Positions 48,857 to 57,141 are shown, numbered from the stretch's first letter. The stretch is 64,000 nt of DNA from Brachybacterium massiliense (GCF_900184245.1 NZ_FXXB01000006.1:248001-312000); one strand, 5' to 3'. Program-made: numbers and translations. The notes: a model not told the origin generated them from the letters alone.

Positions 48857-49348
48857 TCACGCCTTGTAGGGCGTGGCCTTCAGGATCTCGATCGGGAAGG
48901 ACTTGCCGTTCGGGGCGGTGTAGTCGACGGTGTCACCCACCGCGGAGCCCTGGATCGAGCTGCCCAGCGGGGACTCCGAGGAGTACACCTCGAGGTCCTC
49001 ATCGCCGTCGGCGATCTCGCGGTTGCCCAGCAGGAAGGTGCGCTCCTTGCCGGCCATCGAGATGACCACGACCATCCCGGGTTCGACGACGCCGTCGTCC
49101 TTCGGGGCCTCGCCCACCACGGCGTTCTTCAGCAGGCGCTGGAGATCCGCGATGCGGGCCTCCATCTTTCCCTGCTCCTCACGGGCGGCGTGATAACCGC
49201 CGTTCTCCTTGAGGTCCCCCTCGTCACGAGCCGCGGCGATGCGCTCGGTGATCTCGGCGCGCCCCGGGCCCTCGAGCTCAGCGAGCTCCTTGACCAGGCG
49301 GTCGTACGCGTCCTGGGTGAGCCAGGCGCCATCAGGCTGGCTGCTCAT
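48857..49348 (-). CDS. greA: Transcription elongation factor GreA
   Basis: A 163-aa factor that rescues backtracked RNA polymerase. The N-terminal coiled coil has the tip RDEGDLKENGGYHAAREEQG with the conserved acidic pair; the C-terminal domain has GSAVGDTVDY and APNGKSFPIEIL. The ATG at 49348 follows AGGAG; a longer frame upstream is unsupported. Its promoter region holds a large inverted repeat. The gene is next to the DUF4307-like gene and mca, as in mycobacteria. Confidence 0.97.
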   Translation of the reverse strand: MSSQPDGAWLTQDAYDRLVKELAELEGPGRAEITERIAAARDEGDLKENGGYHAAREEQGKMEARIADLQRLLKNAVVGEAPKDDGVVEPGMVVVISMAGKERTFLLGNREIADGDEDLEVYSSESPLGSSIQGSAVGDTVDYTAPNGKSFPIEILKATPYKA

Positions 49349-49383
49349 GGGGTTCACTCCTGTCGTCCTCGGTAGTGCGCATC

Positions 49384-49427
49384 GGGGACAGGTGCCCCTA
49401 TACGCGAACCACGGGGCACATGTCCTC
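49384..49427 (-). promoter_or_regulatory. greA promoter with flanking 15-bp inverted repeat
   Basis: GGGGACAGGTGCCCC (49384-49398) and GGGGCACATGTCCTC (49413-49427) are inverted with two mismatches. The 14-bp centre holds most of TATAGG (49397-49402), a likely minus-strand -10 for greA, and the right arm overlaps a GGACAT -35-like hexamer. An operator is plausible. Nothing else was recognised in the rest of the 270-bp gap. Confidence 0.5.
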
Positions 49428-49620
49428 ATGCGCCCCGTGTGCGGGTGATGATGAATCGGCGTTCTGCCGGTTCCGGGACACTTTACACACGGAAGTCCGC
49501 TTTCCCGTGGAACTCGGTCCCGATTTCGCGCTCCGAGTAATCGCTGATAGGCGCCGCTCCCACGCCCATGCCCATGCCCTCGCCCGCGACCGGCCCGTCG
49601 CCGTCAGCGGGCCGGCGGTG

Positions 49621-50013
49621 TCACCGAGCGGAGCAGCTGATGATCTCTGCGGAGACCGCCTCGCCCTGGGTGGCGATCTCCACCCGGTGCGCGGTCCGCT
49701 TCTCCTGCTGGGCGGGGATCGTGGTCTCCACGAAACCCACTTGGGCGCGGCCCTTGTTCAGAGCCTGGATCCGGCAGCTCGCCTCGGTGCCCGGCTCCAT
49801 GGTCACCACGTACTCGACGGCGATCACGTCGTCGTCGAGATGGTCGTAGGAGTAGACCTCGGAGTGCACCGAGCTGTCGGAGCTCGGGAGGGCGACCATG
49901 AGCACGACCGTCAAGAACACCGCGGCCGCCAGTGCGGTGAGCAGGCGCGCCGTGCGGCGGCTCACGAGAGGAGCACCGTAGCGCTCCGCCTGTCGATCCC
50001 TGAGCTCGTTCAT
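49621..50013 (-). CDS. DUF4307-like membrane-anchored protein
   Basis: A 130-aa actinobacterial protein. The N-terminal motif ELRDRQAERYG, then one membrane helix (about 22-45, LLTALAAAVFLTVVLMVAL), then an extracytoplasmic beta-rich domain with two Cys residues (ASCRIQALN, IISCSAR) that could form a disulfide. ATG 50013 is preferred; GTG two codons upstream is possible. The conserved position between greA and mca supports DUF4307. Function is unknown. Confidence 0.82.
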   Translation of the reverse strand: MNELRDRQAERYGAPLVSRRTARLLTALAAAVFLTVVLMVALPSSDSSVHSEVYSYDHLDDDVIAVEYVVTMEPGTEASCRIQALNKGRAQVGFVETTIPAQQEKRTAHRVEIATQGEAVSAEIISCSAR

Positions 50014-50225
50014 GGGCACAGTCTCCCAGAACCAGCCCGAGACCTACCCGTGAGACGGGTGCTGCGCTGGGAGGTCCCGGTCACGTCGGCCCGGTGCCGT
50101 CCAGGAGGGGTGGCGTAGCATCAGACGCTGGTGAGCCCCTCTCCGGAGGCCGCCGGGCCCGCCACGTGCGGCGGTGCCTCGCCCCTGTGGGTCCCGTCCC
50201 TGTCCTGCCGTCTCCGAGGAGTCCC

Positions 50226-51137
50226 GTGACCGTCCAGCTGCCCGCCCCTGATGAAGCCCTGCGGATGGTGGCCGTCCACGCGCACCCGGACGACGAGTCG
50301 TCCAAGGGCGCCGGCTCCACGGCGCGCTACGCACGTGAGGGCGTCGAGGTCACGGTCATCACCTGCACCGGTGGTGAGCGCGGCGACGTGCTGAACCCGC
50401 GCCTGCGCGATGACCCGTCGATCACGCGCGAGACCCTCCCCGAGATCCGCCGCCAGGAGATGGCGCACGCCCAGGAGATCCTCGGCGTGGGCCACGAATG
50501 GCTCGGCTTCGTCGACTCCGGCCTTCCCGAGGGTGATCCGCTGCCCCCGCTGCCGGCCGGCAGCTTCGCCGCCACCCCCGTCGAGGAGGCGGTGCGCCCG
50601 CTGGTCGAGGCGGTGCGGCGACTGCGCCCCCACGTGATGACCACGTACGACGAGAACGGCGGCTACCCGCACCCGGACCACATCCAGGTCAACCGCATCA
50701 GCGTGGCCGCCTTCGACCTCGCCGCGGATCCCGAGTACGCGCCCGAGCTCGGCGAGCCCTGGGCCGTCGCGAAGCTCTACTACATCAACGGCTTCCACCG
50801 TCAGCGCTTCTCCGCGGTGAGCCGTCACCTGCGCTCCGAGGGCACGCCCAACGAGATGCTCGACCAGATGCTCCAGCACTACGACGAGAGCCACGACCGC
50901 CTGCTGACCACCCGCATCGATGTGCGCGAGTTCCTCGGGGTGCGCGATGACGCGCTGCGGGCCCACGCCACCCAGGTGGATCCGGAGGGGCCGTTCTTCC
51001 GCATCTCGCACGAGGCGGAGGTCGCGGCCTGGGGCACCGAGGACTACGAGCTCCACATCTCCCGCATCGGGGTCAAGCTCCCCGAGACCGACCTGTTCGC
51101 GGGACTCCGTCACGAGACCGTGGAGGCCCGCCCGTGA
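50226..51137 (+). CDS. mca: Mycothiol S-conjugate amidase Mca
   Basis: A 303-aa zinc amidase of the LmbE/PIG-L fold. It cleaves mycothiol adducts of toxins and so works in detoxification. Zinc ligands are in HAHPDDESSKG (His20, Asp23) and the second site YPHPDHIQ (His149, His152). The KG after the first motif and the C-terminal ISRIGVKLPETDLFAGLR fit Mca rather than MshB. The GTG at 50226 follows GAGGAG; longer starts overlap a non-similar region. The next gene overlaps by 4 nt. Presence of Mca marks an actinobacterium that makes mycothiol. Confidence 0.95.
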   Translation: MTVQLPAPDEALRMVAVHAHPDDESSKGAGSTARYAREGVEVTVITCTGGERGDVLNPRLRDDPSITRETLPEIRRQEMAHAQEILGVGHEWLGFVDSGLPEGDPLPPLPAGSFAATPVEEAVRPLVEAVRRLRPHVMTTYDENGGYPHPDHIQVNRISVAAFDLAADPEYAPELGEPWAVAKLYYINGFHRQRFSAVSRHLRSEGTPNEMLDQMLQHYDESHDRLLTTRIDVREFLGVRDDALRAHATQVDPEGPFFRISHEAEVAAWGTEDYELHISRIGVKLPETDLFAGLRHETVEARP

Positions 51138-51517
51138 ACACCCTCGCCACCGGCCTGCTGCTGGCCGCACCGAGCCCCTCCGACGGTCAGGAGCTCAACT
51201 CCGTCACCGTCTCCCCGGGCCTGCCGGGCTTCTTCGCCGCCTTCGTGCTCGCGGTGCTCGTGGTGCTGCTGGCGGTCAGCATGACCCGCCACACCCGCCG
51301 CATCCAGGCCCAGGCCCGGGTCGAGCAGCGCATGGAGGCCGAGGAGCGCGCCGCCGCGGAGGCGGAGGAGCGTGCTGGGACGGAGTCTGCGGAGCAGGGC
51401 GCCGACGGTGCGGAGCCGGACAGCGCGGCCGACGAGCTGGATGACCCGGCCGCTCAAGGCTCTGCGCGGGATGGCTCTGCGCAGGACGAGGGCCCCGAGG
51501 GCGAACAGCGCCGCTGA
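51134..51517 (+). CDS. Small membrane protein downstream of mca
   Basis: A 127-aa protein with an extracytoplasmic N-terminus of about 30 residues, one helix (FFAAFVLAVLVVLLAVSM), and a cytoplasmic Arg/Glu/Ala helix followed by an Asp/Glu/Ser-rich tail. GTG 51134 overlaps the mca stop by 4 nt, so the two are coupled. From memory a similar small gene follows mca in mycobacteria (Rv1083). No function is known; the low-complexity tail is probably disordered. Confidence 0.75.
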   Translation: MNTLATGLLLAAPSPSDGQELNSVTVSPGLPGFFAAFVLAVLVVLLAVSMTRHTRRIQAQARVEQRMEAEERAAAEAEERAGTESAEQGADGAEPDSAADELDDPAAQGSARDGSAQDEGPEGEQRR

Positions 51518-51545
51518 GCGGGCGCCGGCGCCCGGCGGGTCTCGC

Positions 51546-52409
51546 TCAGCTGACGGCGACCGCCACCGCCGCGAAGTGGCAGCCGAAGCCGATCAGAGTG
51601 CCCGCATGGAAGATCTCATGGAAGCCGAACCAGGCCGGTGACGGGTTCGGGCGCTTCAGCGCGTACATCACCGCGCCCGCCGTGTAGGCCAGACCGCCGA
51701 TGACCAGGAGCCAGACCACGGCCCAGCCCCCGCCCGCCTGCAGCTGCGGCATGTAGAAGATCGCCACCCAGCCCAGGGCGATATAGGCCGGCACGTAGAT
51801 CCACCGCGGCGCGGTGGTCCAGAACAGGCGGAACAGCACCCCGATCAGTGCCCCGCCCCACGCGATCGCGAGCAGGGTGATCGCGGGGCGCGGCTCCAGC
51901 AGCGCCACCGCCAGCGGCGTGTATGTGCCCGCGATGATCAGGAAGATGTTCGCGTGGTCGAAGCGGCGCAGCATGATCGCCCGCTGCGGGGACCAGGTGC
52001 CGCGGTGGTAGACGGCGCTGATGCCGAACAGCATCCCGGCGGTCAGCACGAACACCGCGCACGCGAGGCGGATCGCCAGGGTCTCGCCGAGGGCCACCAG
52101 CAGCAGGCCGATCACCAGCGAGGTGGGGAAGGCGATCAGGTGCAGGAATCCGCGCAGGCGGGGCTTGGGCAGCTGGAGGCCGAGCTGGGTGGCGCGCCTC
52201 GCCATCGCCCGGGTCAGGGTGCGGGGTGCGAAGGGGAAGGTCTCCGCGGTGGGCAGATCCTCATCGCCGGGCAGCTCGGTGCCGCCGCTCTCCGCGACCG
52301 CCTCGGCGATCTCGCGGGGCGCGGGGTCCTCGAGCACTGCGGGATCGGTGGCCTGCTCGGGTGTCTCGGGGGAGCGCACGCCGCGCTCTCGGCGAAGTCC
52401 GGTGTTCAT
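51546..52409 (-). CDS. Hemolysin III / progestin-AdipoQ receptor family membrane protein
   Basis: A 287-aa protein. An acidic N-terminus of about 95 residues is unusually long for the family. Seven helices follow with the metal-site motifs: AVYHRGTW with a preceding Ser (SAVYH), RRFDHANIFLIIAGTYTP, and the C-terminal FHEIFHAGTLIGFGCH (His residues). Family members are linked to membrane lipid and fluidity control; the hemolysin name is historical. The ATG at 52409 is preceded by TACCGT at 6 nt, so the mRNA is likely leaderless. Confidence 0.92.
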   Translation of the reverse strand: MNTGLRRERGVRSPETPEQATDPAVLEDPAPREIAEAVAESGGTELPGDEDLPTAETFPFAPRTLTRAMARRATQLGLQLPKPRLRGFLHLIAFPTSLVIGLLLVALGETLAIRLACAVFVLTAGMLFGISAVYHRGTWSPQRAIMLRRFDHANIFLIIAGTYTPLAVALLEPRPAITLLAIAWGGALIGVLFRLFWTTAPRWIYVPAYIALGWVAIFYMPQLQAGGGWAVVWLLVIGGLAYTAGAVMYALKRPNPSPAWFGFHEIFHAGTLIGFGCHFAAVAVAVS

Positions 52410-52415
52410 GGGTTC

Positions 52416-52421
52416 ACGGTA
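52416..52421 (-). promoter_or_regulatory. Leaderless-type -10 box of the hemolysin III gene
   Basis: TACCGT, 6 nt before the ATG, identical in context to the ABC ATPase promoter at 47119-47124. Confidence 0.6.
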
Positions 52422-52624
52422 ACCTACGGGGCCGTAAGTTAGCCGTGTGCTCCCTGTGCGCATACGGTGTCGATCTGCCGAGAACGTCGGGACCCTGCGG
52501 CGGCGTGATCGATAATGGGACAGCGGGCCGATGGCGCATCGGCCGCGGATCACCACACAGCGCGTGCGGCGGGGGAGCGGAACCACCCCTGCGCGCTCAC
52601 CGCGAGGACGGAACGGAGGCTGCG

Positions 52625-53383
52625 ATGGACGACGACGGTCTTCTCTACCGCGTCTACGAGCGCCGGCTCACCAAGGAGCTCGAGGCCTTCTCGCTTCCGC
52701 AGCATCTCGGGGTGATCGTCGACGGGAACCGCCGCTGGGCCAAGGAGGCGGGGGAGACCACCGCCCACGGCCACCGTGCGGGCGCCGCGAAGATCCTCGA
52801 GTTCCTCTCCTGGTGCAAGGACCTCGAGATCCCCCTGGTCACCGTGTGGATGCTCTCCACCGACAACTTCCGTCGGCCGCCCGAGGAGCTCGTGGCCCTC
52901 TACGAGATCATCACCGACACCATCGAGCAGATCATCGAGGCCGGCCACTGCGTGCGCCTGACGGGCAACGCCGAGGCGCTCCCCGAGGAGGTGCGCGCCG
53001 GCATCGGCCGTGCCCAGGAGCAGGCCTCCCCGGATGCCCGCCTGACCGTGAACGTGGCCATCGGCTACGGCGGCCGCGAGGAGATCGTCGATGCGGTCCG
53101 CGAGCTCGTGCGCGAGCAGGCCGCGGCAGGAATGGACGGCGAGCAGATCGCTGCGTCGATCAGCGTCGAATCGATCGCCGAGCACCTCTACACTCGCGGG
53201 CAGCCCGATCCGGACCTGATCATCCGCACCTCCGGTGAGCAGCGTCTCTCGGGCTTCCTGCTGTGGCAGTCGGTGCACTCCGAGTACTGGTTCTGCGAGA
53301 CCTACTGGCCAGGGTTCCGGCGCATCGATCTGCTGCGGGCGCTGCGCGACTTCTGCCGACGCGAGCGCCGCTTCGGCGTCTGA
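52625..53383 (+). CDS. Isoprenyl (cis-prenyl) diphosphate synthase
   Basis: A 252-aa UppS-family enzyme. The catalytic Asp33 is in GVIVDGNRRWA; TVWMLSTDNFRRP, DLIIRTSGEQRLSGFLLWQ and the C-terminal SEYWFCETYWPGFR are conserved. It condenses isopentenyl diphosphate into Z-prenyl diphosphates for wall-lipid carriers. Actinobacteria often have two paralogs (short-chain and decaprenyl); the place next to hemolysin III recalls mycobacterial Rv1086, the short-chain enzyme, but product length is not readable. The ATG follows GGAGG. The last codons run to GVstop just before a repeat region. Confidence 0.94.
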   Translation: MDDDGLLYRVYERRLTKELEAFSLPQHLGVIVDGNRRWAKEAGETTAHGHRAGAAKILEFLSWCKDLEIPLVTVWMLSTDNFRRPPEELVALYEIITDTIEQIIEAGHCVRLTGNAEALPEEVRAGIGRAQEQASPDARLTVNVAIGYGGREEIVDAVRELVREQAAAGMDGEQIAASISVESIAEHLYTRGQPDPDLIIRTSGEQRLSGFLLWQSVHSEYWFCETYWPGFRRIDLLRALRDFCRRERRFGV

Positions 53384-53428
53384 GCGCCTCGTCGGCCGAC
53401 GCCTCCTGGGTGCTGGGGCTCGCGCCGC

Positions 53429-53532
53429 CGCCTGCCCAGCGGAACGCGCTCTGGCGCCTGCCCGGCGGAATGCGCTCTGGCGCCTGCCCGGCGGGACTCT
53501 TCCTGACGCCTGCCCGGCGGAACTCGCCCTGA
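53429..53532. repeat. 26-bp tandem array, four units
   Basis: Units start at 53429, 53455, 53481 and 53507, each 26 bp. The first 14-15 bases (CGCCTGCCCGGCGG) are nearly identical. Units 1 and 2 match best; 3 and 4 differ at their ends. It lies in the 319-bp gap between the isoprenyl synthase and phoH. Confidence 0.9.
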
Positions 53533-53573
53533 CGCGCTCCCGTTCATCTCGTGTGATCGGTGACACACTGGTG

Positions 53574-53603
53574 TCGTCGGGAGCTCGGCAGAACTCCCGA
53601 TGA
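53574..53603 (+). terminator. Hairpin upstream of phoH
   Basis: TCGTCGGGAG (53574-53583) and CTCCCGATGA (53594-53603) pair with one G-U. It could end the isoprenyl synthase transcript or belong to a phoH leader. Confidence 0.4.
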
Positions 53604-53702
53604 CGATCGGGTGAACGTGTACCCGCACCCCGCGGGACGCACCCGACGGCGGGTGTTCGCAGGGCTATGGTCCAGGCATCCGCTCGATCTCGGGAGGCTC
53701 CC

Positions 53703-55163
53703 ATGGATGAGACCACCACTGCCCGCGAGACGATGCCCGCCACCGACGGCACGGCATCGTTCAGCATCAGCACGGGGACGGCGGTGATCGGGGACGCCAA
53801 CCCCGACGGCGCCCCGGTGGTGCCCTCGCTGCGCCCCGGCGCCGCCCAGCAGATGCTCGCGGACATCGAGACCGGGGTCATCACCTACGTGCTGGACACT
53901 TCGGTGCTACTCTCCGATCCGCTGTCCCTGCACCGCTTCGCCGAGCACGACATCGTGCTGCCGATCGTGGTGGTCACCGAGCTCGAGGCCAAGCGCCACC
54001 ACCCGGACCTCGGCTACTTCGCCCGCCAGGCCCTGCGCCTGCTCGACGATCTGCGCGAGCAGCACGGGAACCTCTCCGTGCCGCTGCCCATCGGCAAGGA
54101 CGGCGGCCATGTGCACGTCGAGCTCAACCACATGAACCCCGCCTCCCTGCCGGACGGCTTCCGCCTCGGGGACAACGACACCCGCATCCTCGCCGTCGCC
54201 AAGAACCTCCAGCTCGAGGGCAAGAACGTCGTGCTCGTCTCGAAGGACCTGCCGATGCGGATCAAGGCCTCCGCCTCGGGGATCCACGCCGAGGAGTATC
54301 GCGCCGAGCTCGCCCGCGACCGCGGCTACATCGGCATGGTGACCGCCGCTGTGGACGAGCAGACCATGACCGACCTCTACGACGGCCAGACCGTCGAGAT
54401 CCCCGAGGTCGCCCACCAGCCGGTGCACACGGGCCTGACCATCACCAGCCCGCGCGGCTCGGCCCTCGGCCGCATCACCCGGGACAAGCAGGTCGCCCTG
54501 GTCCAGGGCGACCAGACGGTGTTCGGCGTCGCCGGCCGCTCCGCCGAGCAGCGGATCGCGATCGACCTGCTCCAGGACGAGTCCGTGGGCATCGTGTCCC
54601 TCGGCGGCCGCGCCGGCACCGGCAAGAGCGCCCTCGCCCTGTGCGCCGGCCTCGAAGCCGTGCTCGAGCGCCGCACCCAGCGCAGGATCATGGTGTTCCG
54701 GCCCCTGTTCGCCGTGGGCGGGCAGGAGCTCGGCTATCTCCCCGGCGACCAGAGCGAGAAGATGGGCCCCTGGGGCCAGGCCGTGTTCGACACGCTCGGC
54801 TCGATGGTCTCGCAGAACGTCATCGACGAGGTGCTCTCCCGCGGCATGCTCGAGGTGCTGCCGCTGACCCACATCCGGGGCCGTTCCCTGCACGACGCCT
54901 TCGTGATCGTCGACGAGGCGCAGTCTCTCGAGCGGAATGTGCTGCTGACGATGCTCTCGCGGATCGGGCAGAACTCGCGCGTGGTCCTCACCCATGACGT
55001 CGCCCAGCGCGACAACCTCCGCATCGGGCGCTACGACGGCATCGCCTCCGTGGTCGAGGCGCTCAAGGAGAAGGACCTCTTCGCCCACATCACCCTGCAG
55101 CGCTCCGAGCGGTCCAAGGTCGCCGAGCTGGTCACCCACGTGCTGGACGAGCCGATCCCGTGA
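53703..55163 (+). CDS. PIN-PhoH protein (PhoH2-type)
   Basis: A 486-aa fusion. The PIN nuclease-fold domain (about 60-200) has Asp65 in YVLDTSVLL, then [11 protein letters not shown], and the third acidic cluster in [12 protein letters not shown]. The PhoH ATPase domain (about 255-480) has Walker [11 protein letters not shown] near 303-312, [10 protein letters not shown] and [10 protein letters not shown]. In mycobacteria PhoH2 unwinds and cuts RNA and is discussed as a toxin-like protein. ATG 53703 follows GGGAGG. An N-terminal Thr/Ala-rich stretch of about 45 residues is extra. No antitoxin gene is evident upstream. Confidence 0.95.
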   Translation: MDETTTARETMPATDGTASFSISTGTAVIGDANPDGAPVVPSLRPGAAQQMLADIETGVITYVLDTSVLLSDPLSLHRFAEHDIVLPIVVVTELEAKRHHPDLGYFARQALRLLDDLREQHGNLSVPLPIGKDGGHVHVELNHMNPASLPDGFRLGDNDTRILAVAKNLQLEGKNVVLVSKDLPMRIKASASGIHAEEYRAELARDRGYIGMVTAAVDEQTMTDLYDGQTVEIPEVAHQPVHTGLTITSPRGSALGRITRDKQVALVQGDQTVFGVAGRSAEQRIAIDLLQDESVGIVSLGGRAGTGKSALALCAGLEAVLERRTQRRIMVFRPLFAVGGQELGYLPGDQSEKMGPWGQAVFDTLGSMVSQNVIDEVLSRGMLEVLPLTHIRGRSLHDAFVIVDEAQSLERNVLLTMLSRIGQNSRVVLTHDVAQRDNLRIGRYDGIASVVEALKEKDLFAHITLQRSERSKVAELVTHVLDEPIP

Positions 55164-55221
55164 GGCGGAGCGGCGCGGAGGCAGGTACTCGGGGCCCGGC
55201 TGCGGAGTTGGGTCGCGAGGA

Positions 55222-55287
55222 GTGGTGCTGAGTGTGCTGAGGGGACCGTATGCGGGGTCGTGAGCACGCTGAGTACCCGTGCGTGCG
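55222..55287. repeat. 66-bp dispersed element, left copy
   Basis: It shares the same length and about 70 percent of positions by eye with 57217-57282, in the same orientation. GTGCTG, the CCGTAT core and the terminal CCCGTGCGTGCG match. The two copies bracket the endonuclease/MerR/membrane-protein patch. Confidence 0.65.
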
Positions 55288-55366
55288 CGGCGGCCGTCAG
55301 TCCCACGGTTCCTCCCCACCTCAGCGTGCGCGGCGGCCGTCAGTCCCACTGCCCCTCCCCACCTCC
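55281..55366. repeat. 43-bp imperfect tandem duplication
   Basis: Units 55281-55323 and 55324-55366. The first 26 bp are identical and the rest nearly so. It starts inside the end of the 66-bp element. Confidence 0.85.
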
Positions 55367-55429
55367 ACGCCGTGCACATTCCGGTGAGGCCTCTGTAAGC
55401 TCGCCACGCGAAGTGGTCAGATCGATGAG

Positions 55430-56320
55430 GTGAAGATCAGCGGAATCGAGCACCAGAGCCTCATTCGCGCGAGGGGCGCGCAGTCGAAGGATCTTCGACG
55501 TTGGGTGCGGACCGGAGCGGTGTCGACCGTCGCTCCGTGGTACCTCAGGGCGGGCGCACCACCCGGGATCGTCGCGCTGCTCGAGCTCGGTCTCCGGCCC
55601 ACCTGCCTCGACGCCGCGTCGCTCCACGGAATCTGGACTCCGGTCCATGGCGGTACCCACGTCTTCCGTCCCCGTCGGCCGCTCACCGACCCGACGTTGA
55701 CGGGCCGGACCGCCTATCCGGTGCGTCGTCGGAAGTCCGAGATCATCACCTTGGGCAGGAAGGAGCAGTTGATCCTGCACGGCCCTCACCTGACTGCATG
55801 GCCGAACCACGATCCCGTCCCTGACCTGGACATGGTGCTCGCCCACGCGGCCCGCTGCCTCCCGGTCGAGAAGGCGGCGGTGCTCTTCGAGTCCGCGATG
55901 CACCGAGGAAAGCTCACTCCGAGAGCCGTGGAGCAGATCGTGGCGTCGCTGCCGGTGCGGTTGCGTCGGCGGTTCGCACGGCTCCGATCTGATGCGGAGT
56001 CCGGGACCGAGACGCTCGTGCGGTGGTGGCTCGAGTCCCGGCGATTCCCGGTGACGCCGCAGGCCCGGTTCCCGGATGGTCTGCGCAGGATGGACCTGCT
56101 GGTGGGAAGGAGCTGGGTGATCGAGTGTGACAGCCGCGAGTTCCACGACGACCCGCTCAGCTATGCGAAGGATCGTGCGCGCGACCTGTACCTCACCTCA
56201 CGTGGTTTCCGTGTGACCAGGCTGTCATGGGAACAGGTGTCCTTGGACTGGGAGAGCACCGAGAAGATGCTGCTGGGAATCCTCCGACGTGGCGATCACC
56301 TCGACGCGCCACGTCCGTGA
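55430..56320 (+). CDS. Endonuclease-like protein with AbiEi-type N-terminus
   Basis: A 296-aa protein. The first half resembles AbiEi-type antitoxin/regulator modules (LRRWVRTGAVSTVAPWYLRAG, then PTCLDAASLHGIW). The second half has a DUF559/Vsr-like restriction-endonuclease fold: RRMDLLVGRSWVIECDSREFH supplies an Asp...Glu-x-Asp catalytic set, followed by DRARDLYLTSRGF. Such stand-alone proteins are frequent and variable in actinobacterial genomes; their role in defence or repair is unknown. GTG 55430 is used, with a TAAGCT box at 55396-55401. Wording of codons looks less GC-extreme than neighbours, fitting acquired DNA. No AbiEii toxin is adjacent. Confidence 0.75.
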   Translation: MKISGIEHQSLIRARGAQSKDLRRWVRTGAVSTVAPWYLRAGAPPGIVALLELGLRPTCLDAASLHGIWTPVHGGTHVFRPRRPLTDPTLTGRTAYPVRRRKSEIITLGRKEQLILHGPHLTAWPNHDPVPDLDMVLAHAARCLPVEKAAVLFESAMHRGKLTPRAVEQIVASLPVRLRRRFARLRSDAESGTETLVRWWLESRRFPVTPQARFPDGLRRMDLLVGRSWVIECDSREFHDDPLSYAKDRARDLYLTSRGFRVTRLSWEQVSLDWESTEKMLLGILRRGDHLDAPRP

Positions 56321-56356
56321 GCGAGCAGGAGCGTCGCGGGTGGTCAACGCGGATGT

Positions 56357-56746
56357 TCACCAGGGGAGAGGGGTATCGGGCCAGGGTTCTCCCGCGTCGA
56401 GCTCGGCGCGCCATGACGCGAGCTGCGTACGGGCGTCGGCGAGGCGGCACTCCTTCTCGTCCAGGAGCTCGTCCATCCGTTCGAGGCTCGCGCGGGCCGC
56501 GGCGACGCGACCGCGCACAGTAGGGGAGGTCTTCGCTCCGAGCAGGTCACGCACCTCGGCAAGTCCGAAGCCGATGCCGCGCAGCGCGGTGATCACCCTC
56601 AGCTGGTCGAGGACGGCTGGATCGTAGCGTCGGGCACCGCCGCTGCTCCGAGGTACCGCTGGGAGCAGCCCCTCGCGCTCGTAGAAGCGCAGCGCATCGG
56701 GGCTCACTCCACTGAGTCGGGAGACTTCACCTATGGGAAGTGACAT
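56357..56746 (-). CDS. MerR-family transcriptional regulator
   Basis: A 129-aa regulator. The MerR helix-turn-helix is at 4-40 (PIGEVSRLSGVSPDALRFYEREGLL), then the YDPAVLDQL wing and a dimer helix. The C-terminus is a short coiled coil ending EPWPDTPLPW without Cys metal ligands, so the effector is probably not a metal. The ATG at 56746 overlaps the end of the upstream membrane-protein gene by 20 nt. A MerR-type operator precedes that gene, so the pair is likely self-regulated. Confidence 0.92.
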   Translation of the reverse strand: MSLPIGEVSRLSGVSPDALRFYEREGLLPAVPRSSGGARRYDPAVLDQLRVITALRGIGFGLAEVRDLLGAKTSPTVRGRVAAARASLERMDELLDEKECRLADARTQLASWRAELDAGEPWPDTPLPW

Positions 56747-57104
56747 ACCAGGAGTACAGCACGAGTGCGAGCGCCACGCCGGCGGCTCGCACCAGATGGT
56801 GGCTGAGATGGAATTCCCCGATGGAGCGCCCCCATACCAGCGGTGCCGCACAGATCAGGAGACCGGCGAGCGTCGCTACCGCGATCAGAGGCTCCCGCGG
56901 TCCCGCGGCGGAGATCCGCTCGGGCACGGCCGCGAGGCCGACGGCGCCCACGCTCAGCAGGGCCGCCCCGAGATAGGCGAGTAGCGGCACTCCGAGCGCC
57001 GCCGAGGAGAGCCCGGTGGTGGGTGCGGCCTGAGCGAAGGCCACCAGGGCGAGAAGCTGGGACAGGGCGAGGAGTGCGAAGGGCACGAGCAGAAGGATCC
57101 ACAT
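56727..57104 (-). CDS. Four-helix membrane protein co-transcribed with MerR
   Basis: A 125-aa hydrophobic protein with four predicted membrane helices (MWILLLVPFALLALSQLLAL, then LAYLGAALLSVGAVGLAAV, LIAVATLAGLLICAAPLVW, and AAGVALALVLYSWYV). No family was recognised. The ATG at 57104 lies 6 nt after a TTGGCT -10 element of a MerR-type promoter, so the mRNA is probably leaderless. It may be the target that the MerR protein senses for or regulates. Confidence 0.8.
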   Translation of the reverse strand: MWILLLVPFALLALSQLLALVAFAQAAPTTGLSSAALGVPLLAYLGAALLSVGAVGLAAVPERISAAGPREPLIAVATLAGLLICAAPLVWGRSIGEFHLSHHLVRAAGVALALVLYSWYVTSHR

Positions 57105-57110
57105 GCCCTG

Positions 57111-57141
57111 AGCCAACTCCCTGGAGTGCGCTCCAGGTCAA
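57111..57141 (-). promoter_or_regulatory. MerR-type promoter/operator of the membrane protein-merR operon
   Basis: On the minus strand TTGACC (57136-57141) and TTGGCT (57111-57116) are separated by 19 bp. The spacer contains the palindrome CCTGGAG-CGCA-CTCCAGG (57120-57137). This is the classical geometry for MerR activators. Confidence 0.8.

Noticed and set aside
53429-53532. The 26-bp array as a CRISPR
   Set aside because: The units are directly adjacent with no spacers, so it is an ordinary tandem repeat.
53703-55163. PhoH2 as half of a toxin-antitoxin pair
   Set aside because: Mycobacterial PhoH2 has an upstream antitoxin gene, but here the upstream gap contains only the 26-bp array and a hairpin; no small conserved frame was seen.
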